From contig JAHFBD010000124.1 in NCBI GenBank assembly GCA_023250175.1, positions 1 through 6,965 on the forward strand: DNA of 6,965 bases, given 5' to 3'. Positions 1 through 5,760 of the stretch are shown in pieces. The stretch comes from Candidatus Melainabacteria bacterium. GTDB lineage: Bacteria > Cyanobacteriota > Vampirovibrionia > 2-02-FULL-35-15. Position numbers and translations under genes: made by a program. Within the stretch, counting starts at the first letter, position 1, and each line of letters starts with the position of its first letter. The notes below the pieces were generated by a model that worked only from the letters and a program-made list of their open reading frames with translations, was not told where the DNA came from and made no database searches.

Positions 1-18
1 TTAGCTGCAACATAATTT

Positions 19-456
19 CTATGGCTTTGCACGACTACCTATTAAGATTTCATATTCTCCCTCATCTTTTAAATCAAGTGTACAGTGCACCCCATAAGCA
101 TCAGTTAAAATGACAAATTGTCCTCTTGAAATTACCCCTTGTGTTTTATGTTTTAGTGCAATATAAACATCCTTTAGATTTTTTTCAAAATCTTGTTTTA
201 TAGCATCATTTGTTTCCTTGGTCTTAAACTTATAAGAATAAGTGCCGTCAGAATTTGGAATAACGGTACCTGTAACTGTAAGTGTGTTAAGGGTTAATGA
301 AGTCACTTCATTATTTGAAGCACTTTTAGAAAATTGAAAAGTCGATTTTCGATTTGTTCGCAACTGATTGTTTAATTTAATTATTGCTAATTGTTGAGGA
401 GTAGGAGAAGCCGGTGTTTGGGACTGACTTAATATAAGATTTGTTGAAAGTGGCAT
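19..456 (-). CDS. Hypothetical protein, 145 aa, no family recognised
   Basis: I do not recognise this protein. The chosen ATG (454-456) has a strong Shine-Dalgarno sequence, AAGGAGAA at 461-468 on the minus strand, with AGGAG 6 nt before the start. The frame stays open 7 codons further upstream (to 477), but that start would place the Shine-Dalgarno inside the gene. The N-terminus (residues 1-25) is rich in Ser, Thr, Pro and Gln and has no signal peptide, membrane segment or Gly-Gly leader. Residues about 45-80 are Thr/Ser-rich with alternating hydrophobics (SLTLNTLTVTGTV, then DGTYSYKFKT), which suggests beta strands. A charged helical stretch follows (about 80-105), then another beta-like part (GQFVILTDAYGVHCTLDL). 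It is transcribed divergently from the C39-like peptidase gene across a 107-bp spacer. A functional link to the peptidase is possible but is only inference from position. That it is a real gene is likely, given the start signal and length. Confidence 0.72.
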   Translation of the reverse strand: MPLSTNLILSQSQTPASPTPQQLAIIKLNNQLRTNRKSTFQFSKSASNNEVTSLTLNTLTVTGTVIPNSDGTYSYKFKTKETNDAIKQDFEKNLKDVYIALKHKTQGVISRGQFVILTDAYGVHCTLDLKDEGEYEILIGSRAKP

Positions 457-460
457 TGTG

Positions 461-468
461 TTCTCCTT
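461..468 (-). promoter_or_regulatory. Shine-Dalgarno of the 145-aa hypothetical gene
   Basis: AAGGAGAA reads on the minus strand, with its AGGAG core 6 nt ahead of the ATG at 456. It is the best ribosome binding site in the window and decides the start at 456 over the in-frame upstream codon at 477. Confidence 0.8.
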
Positions 469-496
469 ATAATGCAATAGCTATTTAAACGATATG

Positions 497-502
497 ATTA
501 TA
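497..502 (-). promoter_or_regulatory. Candidate -10 element for the 145-aa hypothetical gene
   Basis: TATAAT reads on the minus strand. Transcription would start near 490 and give a leader of roughly 34 nt containing the Shine-Dalgarno. It sits inside a 13-bp inverted repeat, TGATT-ATA-AATCA (495-507), which could be an operator or simple AT-rich chance. No good -35 lies 16-18 bp upstream (ACTTAT-like only), so this is a weak call. Confidence 0.3.
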
Positions 503-535
503 AATCAAGACTGTTTTTAATAAGTATTATTGTTA

Positions 536-561
536 TGTCAATATTGTATAATTGTGTCAAT
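536..561 (+). repeat. TGTCAAT direct repeat flanking a -10-like box
   Basis: TGTCAAT occurs at 536-542 and again at 555-561, 19 bp apart start to start (about two helical turns), on either side of TATAAT at 547-552. Its placement over the probable promoter of the peptidase gene is what an operator pair would look like. The 7-bp length in AT-rich DNA leaves chance open. Confidence 0.35.
547..552 (+). promoter_or_regulatory. Candidate -10 element for the C39-like peptidase gene
   Basis: A perfect TATAAT lies 11 nt before the ATG at 564. A transcript from it would begin around 558-560 and be almost leaderless, which fits the lack of any Shine-Dalgarno ahead of this gene. There is no convincing -35 at the right distance. 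The element is flanked by two TGTCAAT direct repeats (536-542 and 555-561). Confidence 0.35.
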
Positions 562-563
562 TT

Positions 564-1301
564 ATGAAAGTAGGAAAACTTCCATACTCAATATATAAAA
601 GTAAAATGCCACACCTTTCATTATCTGGATGGCTAAGTACACTTCCACGCTCAGTTCAAAATAGTTCCTGTGGTCCCACAGCAGCAGCTAATATTATTTA
701 TTATTTAGCTAAGCATAATTGCTGTCGCCTCATTTCACCACAAGGAGATTTAACCCTTACACATGTGCAAACTAAATTAATTGATACATTAGCTAGATAT
801 ATGGATACTTATAAAGATGGAACGGGAGCTTCTGATATGATTCATGGACTAGAAAACTATGTCATCAATCGTGGTTACAATATTTCAATTAAATGGGTGG
901 GAAAATCATATACCGGCAAATATAAATGTGGTTCAGTACCAACTCCTAATTGGATTATGAGAAAAACAATGAATCCATATAATACAATTCTTTGGCTTGG
1001 GCAATATAATCACAATGAAAAGAAAGAACTTTATACAAGGAGTAAAGGGCATGCAGTTGCTGTAGCAGGTTTTAATAGTGTTTATAATGAGTTATTAATT
1101 CACGACTCTGCTCGCTATAAAGCACCTGTTACATGTGAGTTATATAAGCTTGCTCAGGGAAGGTTGACAAGCAAAAATACAACTAAACAGAGCCAAGCCA
1201 GTGATTTTCATGAGCTATATGAGGTTTATCCATATGAACATGAAGAGTCATATATTAATGTTATTGAAGGAGCATTAAGTTTTAAAGTATATCCAAGGTA
1301 G
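564..1301 (+). CDS. C39-like (papain-fold) cysteine peptidase family protein
   Basis: The 245-residue protein has the layout of C39-like cysteine peptidases. Residues 32-41 read QNSSCGPTAA, with Q32 as probable oxyanion-hole Gln and C36 as nucleophile at the start of a helix (AANIIYYLAK). GHAVAVAGFN at 162-171 supplies the catalytic His (H163), and ELLIHDSA at 176-183 supplies the Asp (D181) on the following strand. This Q-C-H-D order and spacing is known for C39/papain-fold enzymes; that this protein is active is inference. I see no signal peptide, membrane segment or attached ABC transporter, so it is not a complete bacteriocin-exporting C39 transporter. ATG 564 is preferred; a TTG at 552 in the same frame is possible. 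Neither has a Shine-Dalgarno. The gene is divergent from the unknown gene at 19-456 and ends 5 nt from the stop of the reductase gene. It could also be a transglutaminase-like or effector cysteine enzyme of the same fold. No transport, toxin or immunity gene lies nearby to suggest a substrate. Confidence 0.7.
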   Translation: MKVGKLPYSIYKSKMPHLSLSGWLSTLPRSVQNSSCGPTAAANIIYYLAKHNCCRLISPQGDLTLTHVQTKLIDTLARYMDTYKDGTGASDMIHGLENYVINRGYNISIKWVGKSYTGKYKCGSVPTPNWIMRKTMNPYNTILWLGQYNHNEKKELYTRSKGHAVAVAGFNSVYNELLIHDSARYKAPVTCELYKLAQGRLTSKNTTKQSQASDFHELYEVYPYEHEESYINVIEGALSFKVYPR

Positions 1302-1306
1302 GATAT
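1289..1306. repeat. Small inverted repeat between two convergent genes
   Basis: ATATCC (1289-1294) and GGATAT (1301-1306) are perfect 6-bp arms around the loop AAGGTA. The hairpin covers the last codons and the stop codon of the peptidase gene and the whole 5-nt gap before the reductase stop codon. It is the only candidate for a shared bidirectional terminator at this junction. With two G:C pairs and no clear U-run it would be weak. Confidence 0.3.
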
Positions 1307-4300
1307 TTATCCGCAGTGACTCCAGCCACATCCTAAGCAAACAGGACCACTTTTACATGCAGGATTTCCAAATGATTCTGAATTGAATTCAGAATGACAG
1401 CAGGGGCACTGTGTTTCATGCCCTTGAGCTATCCACTCCATTCTTTGTCTTACGGCATCATCAAGAAGATTTATTTTTTCATCAAATCTTATCTCATGCT
1501 TTTCTTGCAGTGTAGTTTGTACTGGGATTTCTTGTTTATTATCCTTTTCTTCTTCCTTATACTCAATGTCTTTAGTACAATTCCCATTTCCATTAACTGC
1601 CTCATTAAACAAAGACATTTGATACTGCCCTTTACAAGCGTCTTTTAATACCTTCCCAATAGCATCTGGTATAGAGCTAGCTTCTATACCTATAATTTTT
1701 TGTCCCCCTTGAATGTTTAATAATCCATTTGCAACATCTTCTGGCGGACAGCCCCATTTCAAGGCTTTTGTAGCCATACGACAAATGGCTTCAATCATAC
1801 CTGAAGCAACACCACCACCTCTCATAAGGTGTGCAAATACTTGACGAGGTCCATTCTCATCAAAGTAAATATGTACATGTACGGGACCTTCAGGAGTTAA
1901 GACTTCTTCATTAAAACCATAGAGACGCTTTGGTCTTAATCTTGTCTTTTTATCCTGTTGGAGTTTACTGGTATTAGTTTTTAGTTCTTGTGATGTAGTG
2001 CTTGAAGAAACTAACTTTGTTTCACTATTGCCTGGTAAGAACTTAATAAGTTTTTGTACTTCCTGTACTTTCTTTTCTTGTTGCTCAACAGGCTGACTCA
2101 GTCTTGTTCCATCTGGATAAAAAGTTATAGACTTGACTCCTAACTTATATCCAATTACTGTAGATTCCCATGCATATTCCCATGGCAAATCTCCTTTTAT
2201 CATACAGGTATTAGAAAGAGCATTAAAGCATTCCGGATATCCTCCAACTCCTTCCTGTATAGCTGCCAGGTGTTTAATATAGTCATGCGGATCAATCTCT
2301 GTATTGATCTTAAATAACCTTTGAACGGGTTCTGGTATTTCTTGTAAACCAGTGACTTTCTTTCCATTTTTTCTAATCTTGTCACAGAGTTCTTGAACTT
2401 CTTGTTCTGTCTTAGGCCATGCACCATGTTTTTTCATTACTTCCTCAAAGGCAGGAGCAGTGAAGTTAACCCAAGCATCTCTGACTTTTCTTGAAAAAAC
2501 AATTCCGTTGAATGGTTCGGGACCCCATGAAGTGCCACATAATTGAGCCATTGTGCCAGTAGGTTGTTGATTTATCATGCAGCAGTTTCTTACTCTTAAT
2601 CCTTTTTGTGCATAGCTACTACCAGGCCAAATTTCATATACTCCTCTTTCTTCTGCTAGTTTTTGGCTTGCTCTAATACATGCTTGTGCCATATGGTCAT
2701 ATAATTTTTTGACAAGTTTATTTGCTTCATCTGAACCAAACTCTAACCCTTGTCTAGTAATGAATTCTGCTACACCAGCAAATCCACCACCGTTTCGTCT
2801 TTCTCTTCTTGCCGTTGAGTTTTGTGCAAGAATTGGGAAATGACTTACAGTTGTAACGTCATCCATAAACTCAGTAGAAAGCTCGGCAACCTCCTCCATC
2901 TTCTCCCATACAAAGTTCCCTCTTTCATCCCAATAGTCTTTATGTGCAGAGTGTATTGTGGTTAAATTGCAAATACCTCTGTACTCAAGTCCATCTTTTC
3001 CTATTTGTGCCGGGAGATTTTGTTCACCACAGGGATTACATGTGTGGAGTTCATAAACATGACTATTTGCATTGGCTGCTTCTACACGATCAGCAAACTG
3101 AATACCTGGCTCACCACCATTTACCATTCCAATGCAAATTCTTTTAAAGATGTCTGGTGCATAAAAACAAAATGCCCCATCTTTTTTTACTTGTAATAAT
3201 TTTCCATCTTCAGATTTAAGAACCAAAAGACCTTGCTTTACTGCAGCTTCTTCAGCGTCAGAAAACTCATCTAAGCTAACTGAATAAAGCTCAAATAAAG
3301 GTTCTTTGTTTAAAGGGTTTACCTTTTGATTTCCGTGAGGGTCCATAACAGGTTTTGTGAAATCAAACAAGTTTCCTTTCCAAGCAGCATTTCCAAAAAA
3401 TGTAGGGTACCATTCTTTGTTTTCTACATGTTGCATAAAGCCACGTACTGCTCTAACAGAAACATTGTAGTTCTTTAAATATTGTTGTTTAGAATAATAA
3501 TCAAACGATGCTTTACTAAACTGTTCCAGAGCTGTTTGCATAATGCCAAGCTCTCTTTGATTAAGAGCATGTTCATATTCTTTAGGGTCAGAGTATTCAT
3601 TCGCATCAATCTTAGGAGTAACTGCATCAATTCTGTCATATACTTCAGGAAGGCTTGGTTCTTTTGGAAGTTGTTTCTTATGAATAAATAAAGTTACATC
3701 AGGATGATCACTATCACGTAATTCTATAAAAGCTCCTCCACGACGTCCTCCCTGAGCAATAGATTGTCCTGCTGGACAAAACAACTTTTCTACAAATCTA
3801 TCTGGACCAGAAGCTGTACTGCCATCACTATTTGGTGTCTGCCATGGTCTTAATGAACTGGTATTAATTCCCATGCCCATTGAGCCCTTGGTAGCATCCA
3901 TAATTTCAGATGCTGCTTTTTCAATATCCTCCAGACTATCCCCAGCATTCGTAACACCACAAGCAGCAAGTCCACCACGTCTTTTAATTCTGGCAGCATA
4001 ATACCCCATTGCTAGCTCATGTTTATTGCCTTCAATTACATTTGGATAAAATAGTTTTTGTTGTTGCCCATAGTTATTGCTTGAGGTAGTGTTTTTTATA
4101 TCAGACAACCATTTTTTAACTTTTTCCTTTTCAGCTTTTGGTAGCTTTTCAAATTTTTGTCTTAAATCTTGTTCTGACATCCAGATTTTATGGGTAGTCC
4201 AGTTTAATATTTCACCATGAGCTTCATACTGTAAAACATGCAGTGATACTTCTGGATTGGCATTTATATTTGCAGGGGTATTTGCAAACATTTTTCTTTC

Positions 4301-4636
4301 ACCCATAGCTTGATAATATCTGGCAGCAGCTTTTAATACCGCATCATTATCTAGAGCTCGTTCAAGGCTAAGTTGAATTACTTCATGAGGTTTTAATACA
4401 TACTTTAACCTTGCCATTGCTACAGAGATTGCAACTCGTTTCCAGGTCTGGGTTAGGGTTTCAATGGCTTCGCCCCTATCGTTTCTTTTGCTGTATAGCT
4501 TTCTAACTACATCATGTACGTTCTCAGGAAAATTTGAGCCAAAATCAAGCGCTAAAATTTCCTTTGCTTTTTCTCTTGTCAAAGCATCTATTTTTTGAGC
4601 TTGTTCTAACTGATGTGATGTCATGGTTGTTACCAT
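1307..4636 (-). CDS. nrdJ: Adenosylcobalamin-dependent (class II) ribonucleotide reductase
   Basis: The enzyme reduces ribonucleotides to deoxyribonucleotides in the cytosol, using a cobalamin-generated thiyl radical and no separate radical subunit. In the 1109 residues I see ACGVTNAGDSLEDI at 225-238, where C226 is the expected first redox Cys. A loop GMGINTSSLRPW follows (254-265), then GGRRGGAFIE (296-305) and HPDV (311-314). HTCNPCGEQN at 531-540 gives N534, C536 (thiyl) and E538. C556 in GICNL would be the partner redox Cys. PTGT lies at 692-695. A Ser/Thr/Lys/Gln-rich linker (about 851-900) leads to a TSCPD-type domain (about 905-1003). A second linker ends in a zinc ribbon with CPCC (1077-1080) and CLGC plus C1108, the usual C-terminal reducing tail. 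There is a long insertion at about 320-388, and a palindrome-encoded segment inside the zinc ribbon. ATG 4636 has GGGGGG 7 nt upstream. It ends convergent with the peptidase gene, and NrdR-like sites lie upstream. Confidence 0.96.
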   Translation of the reverse strand: MVTTMTSHQLEQAQKIDALTREKAKEILALDFGSNFPENVHDVVRKLYSKRNDRGEAIETLTQTWKRVAISVAMARLKYVLKPHEVIQLSLERALDNDAVLKAAARYYQAMGERKMFANTPANINANPEVSLHVLQYEAHGEILNWTTHKIWMSEQDLRQKFEKLPKAEKEKVKKWLSDIKNTTSSNNYGQQQKLFYPNVIEGNKHELAMGYYAARIKRRGGLAACGVTNAGDSLEDIEKAASEIMDATKGSMGMGINTSSLRPWQTPNSDGSTASGPDRFVEKLFCPAGQSIAQGGRRGGAFIELRDSDHPDVTLFIHKKQLPKEPSLPEVYDRIDAVTPKIDANEYSDPKEYEHALNQRELGIMQTALEQFSKASFDYYSKQQYLKNYNVSVRAVRGFMQHVENKEWYPTFFGNAAWKGNLFDFTKPVMDPHGNQKVNPLNKEPLFELYSVSLDEFSDAEEAAVKQGLLVLKSEDGKLLQVKKDGAFCFYAPDIFKRICIGMVNGGEPGIQFADRVEAANANSHVYELHTCNPCGEQNLPAQIGKDGLEYRGICNLTTIHSAHKDYWDERGNFVWEKMEEVAELSTEFMDDVTTVSHFPILAQNSTARRERRNGGGFAGVAEFITRQGLEFGSDEANKLVKKLYDHMAQACIRASQKLAEERGVYEIWPGSSYAQKGLRVRNCCMINQQPTGTMAQLCGTSWGPEPFNGIVFSRKVRDAWVNFTAPAFEEVMKKHGAWPKTEQEVQELCDKIRKNGKKVTGLQEIPEPVQRLFKINTEIDPHDYIKHLAAIQEGVGGYPECFNALSNTCMIKGDLPWEYAWESTVIGYKLGVKSITFYPDGTRLSQPVEQQEKKVQEVQKLIKFLPGNSETKLVSSSTTSQELKTNTSKLQQDKKTRLRPKRLYGFNEEVLTPEGPVHVHIYFDENGPRQVFAHLMRGGGVASGMIEAICRMATKALKWGCPPEDVANGLLNIQGGQKIIGIEASSIPDAIGKVLKDACKGQYQMSLFNEAVNGNGNCTKDIEYKEEEKDNKQEIPVQTTLQEKHEIRFDEKINLLDDAVRQRMEWIAQGHETQCPCCHSEFNSESFGNPACKSGPVCLGCGWSHCG
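1375..1395. repeat. 21-bp perfect palindrome inside the nrdJ zinc-ribbon coding region
   Basis: Arms ATTCTGAATT (1375-1384) and AATTCAGAAT (1386-1395) flank a single central base. On the coding (minus) strand it is preceded by TGTC, so the stretch begins GTCATTCTGAATT. That resembles the dispersed palindromic repeats found in many AT-rich bacterial genomes, which are often translated as HSEF...SES. Here it encodes HSEFNSES right after the CPCC zinc-binding motif (residues 1081-1088). The palindrome is seen directly; the view that it is an inserted mobile repeat is inference from its sequence and from the longer-than-usual spacing between the zinc-ribbon cysteine pairs. Confidence 0.6.
4623..4636 (-). 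repeat. Inverted repeat containing the nrdJ start codon
   Basis: On the coding strand ATGGT-AACA-ACCAT forms 5-bp arms with a 4-nt loop that begins exactly at the AUG. The mRNA could fold the start codon into a small hairpin next to the Shine-Dalgarno. It may tune translation, but it is short and may be coincidence of the codons for M-V-T-T-M. Confidence 0.3.
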
Positions 4637-4643
4637 TTTTATG

Positions 4644-4649
4644 CCCCCC
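4644..4649 (-). promoter_or_regulatory. Unusual G-only Shine-Dalgarno of nrdJ
   Basis: GGGGGG on the minus strand ends 7 nt before the ATG at 4636. It can pair with the anti-Shine-Dalgarno CCUCC using one G-U wobble, and it is the only G-run in the leader near a start. It supports ATG 4636 over the in-frame ATG four codons later (4622-4624). Confidence 0.5.
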
Positions 4650-4718
4650 GCAATTTATTATTTTTATCCTTTAGTACTTTATTTTTACTTTTTCTCCCTA
4701 AATCCCTTAAAAAACTTG

Positions 4719-4734
4719 CCTCCATATTTAGTGT
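4719..4734 (-). promoter_or_regulatory. Possible NrdR box upstream of nrdJ (weaker site)
   Basis: ACACTAAATATGGAGG on the minus strand matches 12 of 16 positions of the palindromic NrdR box ACACTATATATAGTGT. The upstream half site is intact; the downstream half is degenerate. It lies about 83 nt before the nrdJ start codon, where NrdR sites that repress ribonucleotide reductase genes are usually found. The tandem second box at the usual distance is not visible, so this is tentative. Confidence 0.35.
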
Positions 4735-5041
4735 TGTCTAAATAAGAAATTTTTTCAGATAACCGTCATAGCAAAATCCTTATTAAAGGTGGTAAAGATA
4801 TATGGTAACCTAAAAAATAAATTTGTCATGGTTTTGTGATCTTTCTTTTACGTTTGTTCTTTTTATTTACAAACCCCTTGAACAAGGCTTCTATATTGCT
4901 TTTGCAAGGCTCTAGATTTTTATTTCATAGTAGTGCTGCTTCAATTCTTACATTAAAAGTGACTTTTGCCTTTTATTTGCATTATTGGCCTATTGACCTT
5001 TTAACTTTACATAATTTCACATAACATGAAATACTGGCTAT

Positions 5042-5057
5042 CTACTATATATAGTGT
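5042..5057. promoter_or_regulatory. NrdR-box-like palindrome (stronger site)
   Basis: ACACTATATATAGTAG on the minus strand matches 14 of 16 positions of the NrdR consensus ACACTATATATAGTGT, including a perfect 12-bp palindromic core ACTATATATAGT (5044-5055). NrdR is the ATP/dATP-sensing repressor of ribonucleotide reductase genes. The site is about 405 bp before the nrdJ start and 59 bp before the methyltransferase ATG, so it could serve a distal nrdJ promoter or the methyltransferase gene. AT-rich DNA makes such cores more common by chance, and nrdR itself is not in the window. Confidence 0.45.
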
Positions 5058-5062
5058 TGACG

Positions 5063-5076
5063 AATATATATATATT
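5063..5076. repeat. AT-alternating 14-bp palindrome
   Basis: AATATATATATATT is a perfect palindrome centred 20 bp (about two helical turns) from the centre of the NrdR-like site at 5042-5057. It may be a second, degenerate half of a paired operator or just an easily melted AT tract in a promoter. Confidence 0.35.
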
Positions 5077-5115
5077 AGGTTCCACGGGACTAATATTGTA
5101 TCCTACTTATTTGAG

Positions 5116-5760
5116 ATGTCAAATTATTCAAAAGTAAGTTATAAGGATTTTTGGGAAGAAAAATATCTTACTAATTATACGCCTTGGGATATAGGAGAAG
5201 TTGCTCCTGCATTTATTAAATACTTTACAAAAGAACAAAATCAAGAAAAGAAACATATTAATGTAGCAGTCTTAGGATGTGGTAGGGGGCATGATGCATT
5301 TTATATTGCAAATCATAAAAAATCATCAATTGTATATGGATTTGATTTTTCTTATAATGCAATAAGATTTTGTAATAAGAAAAAAAATGAAATAAACAGT
5401 GAATCAAATACTTATTTTCATCAAGTGGATTTTTTTGAATTAGTGAATGAAAAGAAATGGTCCACTTTTTTTGATCTAGTTATAGAACATACAAGCCTGT
5501 GTGCCATAGAGCCTAAAAGAAGAGGTGAGTATGTAAACCTTATTAAGTATCTTTTAAAACCAAAAGGATTATTAATAGGGCTTTTTTTTATGCGACCCAA
5601 AGAGCTTAGTGGTCCGCCATATGGAAGTACCCCAGATGAGATAAGAACGCTATTGCAAGAAGGCTTTACTGAAATAGAAAAGCTTCACATAGAAGAATGT
5701 TTGCATAAAAACAAGCTAGAAGGTGATGAATATTTTGGAGTGTTTGAGAGGATGAGCTAG
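5116..5760 (+). CDS. TPMT-family class I SAM-dependent methyltransferase
   Basis: From ATG 5116 the protein has 214 residues, near the usual length of bacterial thiopurine S-methyltransferase relatives. Near the N-terminus is FWEEKYLTNYTPWDIGEVAPAF (residues 12-33), the family's lid and entry motif. SAM-binding motif I is VLGCGRGHD (52-60), and GFDFS (75-79) carries the acidic residue for the SAM ribose. D105 in QVDFFEL comes next. CAIEPKRR (129-136) and the late SGPPYG (165-170) are typical of this family. Known members methylate thiols, halides, selenium or tellurium compounds; the sequence does not tell which substrate is used here. The frame stays open 30 codons upstream to an ATG at 5026. 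That extension has no family-like sequence and runs through the palindromic sites at 5042-5076, so 5116 is preferred. Neither start has a Shine-Dalgarno. The gene is divergent from nrdJ and its stop overlaps the stop of the convergent unknown gene. Confidence 0.88.
   Translation: MSNYSKVSYKDFWEEKYLTNYTPWDIGEVAPAFIKYFTKEQNQEKKHINVAVLGCGRGHDAFYIANHKKSSIVYGFDFSYNAIRFCNKKKNEINSESNTYFHQVDFFELVNEKKWSTFFDLVIEHTSLCAIEPKRRGEYVNLIKYLLKPKGLLIGLFFMRPKELSGPPYGSTPDEIRTLLQEGFTEIEKLHIEECLHKNKLEGDEYFGVFERMS

Larger units (their letters stand above)
4637..5115. other. Divergent noncoding region between nrdJ and the methyltransferase gene
   Basis: This 479-bp spacer must hold the promoters of nrdJ (minus) and the methyltransferase (plus). 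It contains NrdR-like sites at 4719-4734 and 5042-5057 and an AT palindrome at 5063-5076. There is also a small hairpin CCTTG-AA-CAAGG (4876-4887) and a CAAGGCT direct repeat (4883-4889, 4905-4911). TTGACC at 4993 and TTGACG at 5057 look like -35 elements, but neither has a -10 at 16-18 bp on the plus strand. I looked for the conserved cobalamin-riboswitch boxes (GCCACTG, GGGAAGG) on the minus strand and saw none. A GTG-started frame at 4836-5024 would encode a Leu/Phe-rich 62-residue peptide, without a Shine-Dalgarno, and I do not call it. Confidence 0.6.

Noticed and set aside
19..456. Double-glycine leader or signal peptide that would make the 145-aa protein a substrate of the C39-like peptidase
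   Set aside because: No GG or GA processing site follows an amphipathic leader, and no hydrophobic signal core is present.
1394..1648. Open frame on the plus strand opposite nrdJ encoding a hydrophobic 84-residue protein
   Set aside because: It lies antisense within the well-supported reductase and reflects its Lys/Glu/Asn-rich codons read backwards.
4836..5024. GTG-started open frame for a 62-residue Leu/Phe-rich hydrophobic peptide
   Set aside because: No Shine-Dalgarno, and the composition is what T-rich noncoding DNA gives when translated. It lies in the regulatory spacer between divergent genes.
4637..5040. Cobalamin riboswitch ahead of the B12-dependent reductase
   Set aside because: The conserved boxes expected on the minus strand (GCCACTG, GGGAAGG, CAGGAGACC) are not present.
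4993..5062. TTGACC and TTGACG as -35 boxes for the methyltransferase
   Set aside because: No -10-like hexamer occurs 16-18 bp downstream of either; the nearest candidates are 8, 11 or 28 bp away.
5026..5115. N-terminal extension of the methyltransferase from ATG 5026
   Set aside because: The added 30 residues do not look like the TPMT family, there is no ribosome site, and the DNA carries palindromic sites better explained as promoter sequence.
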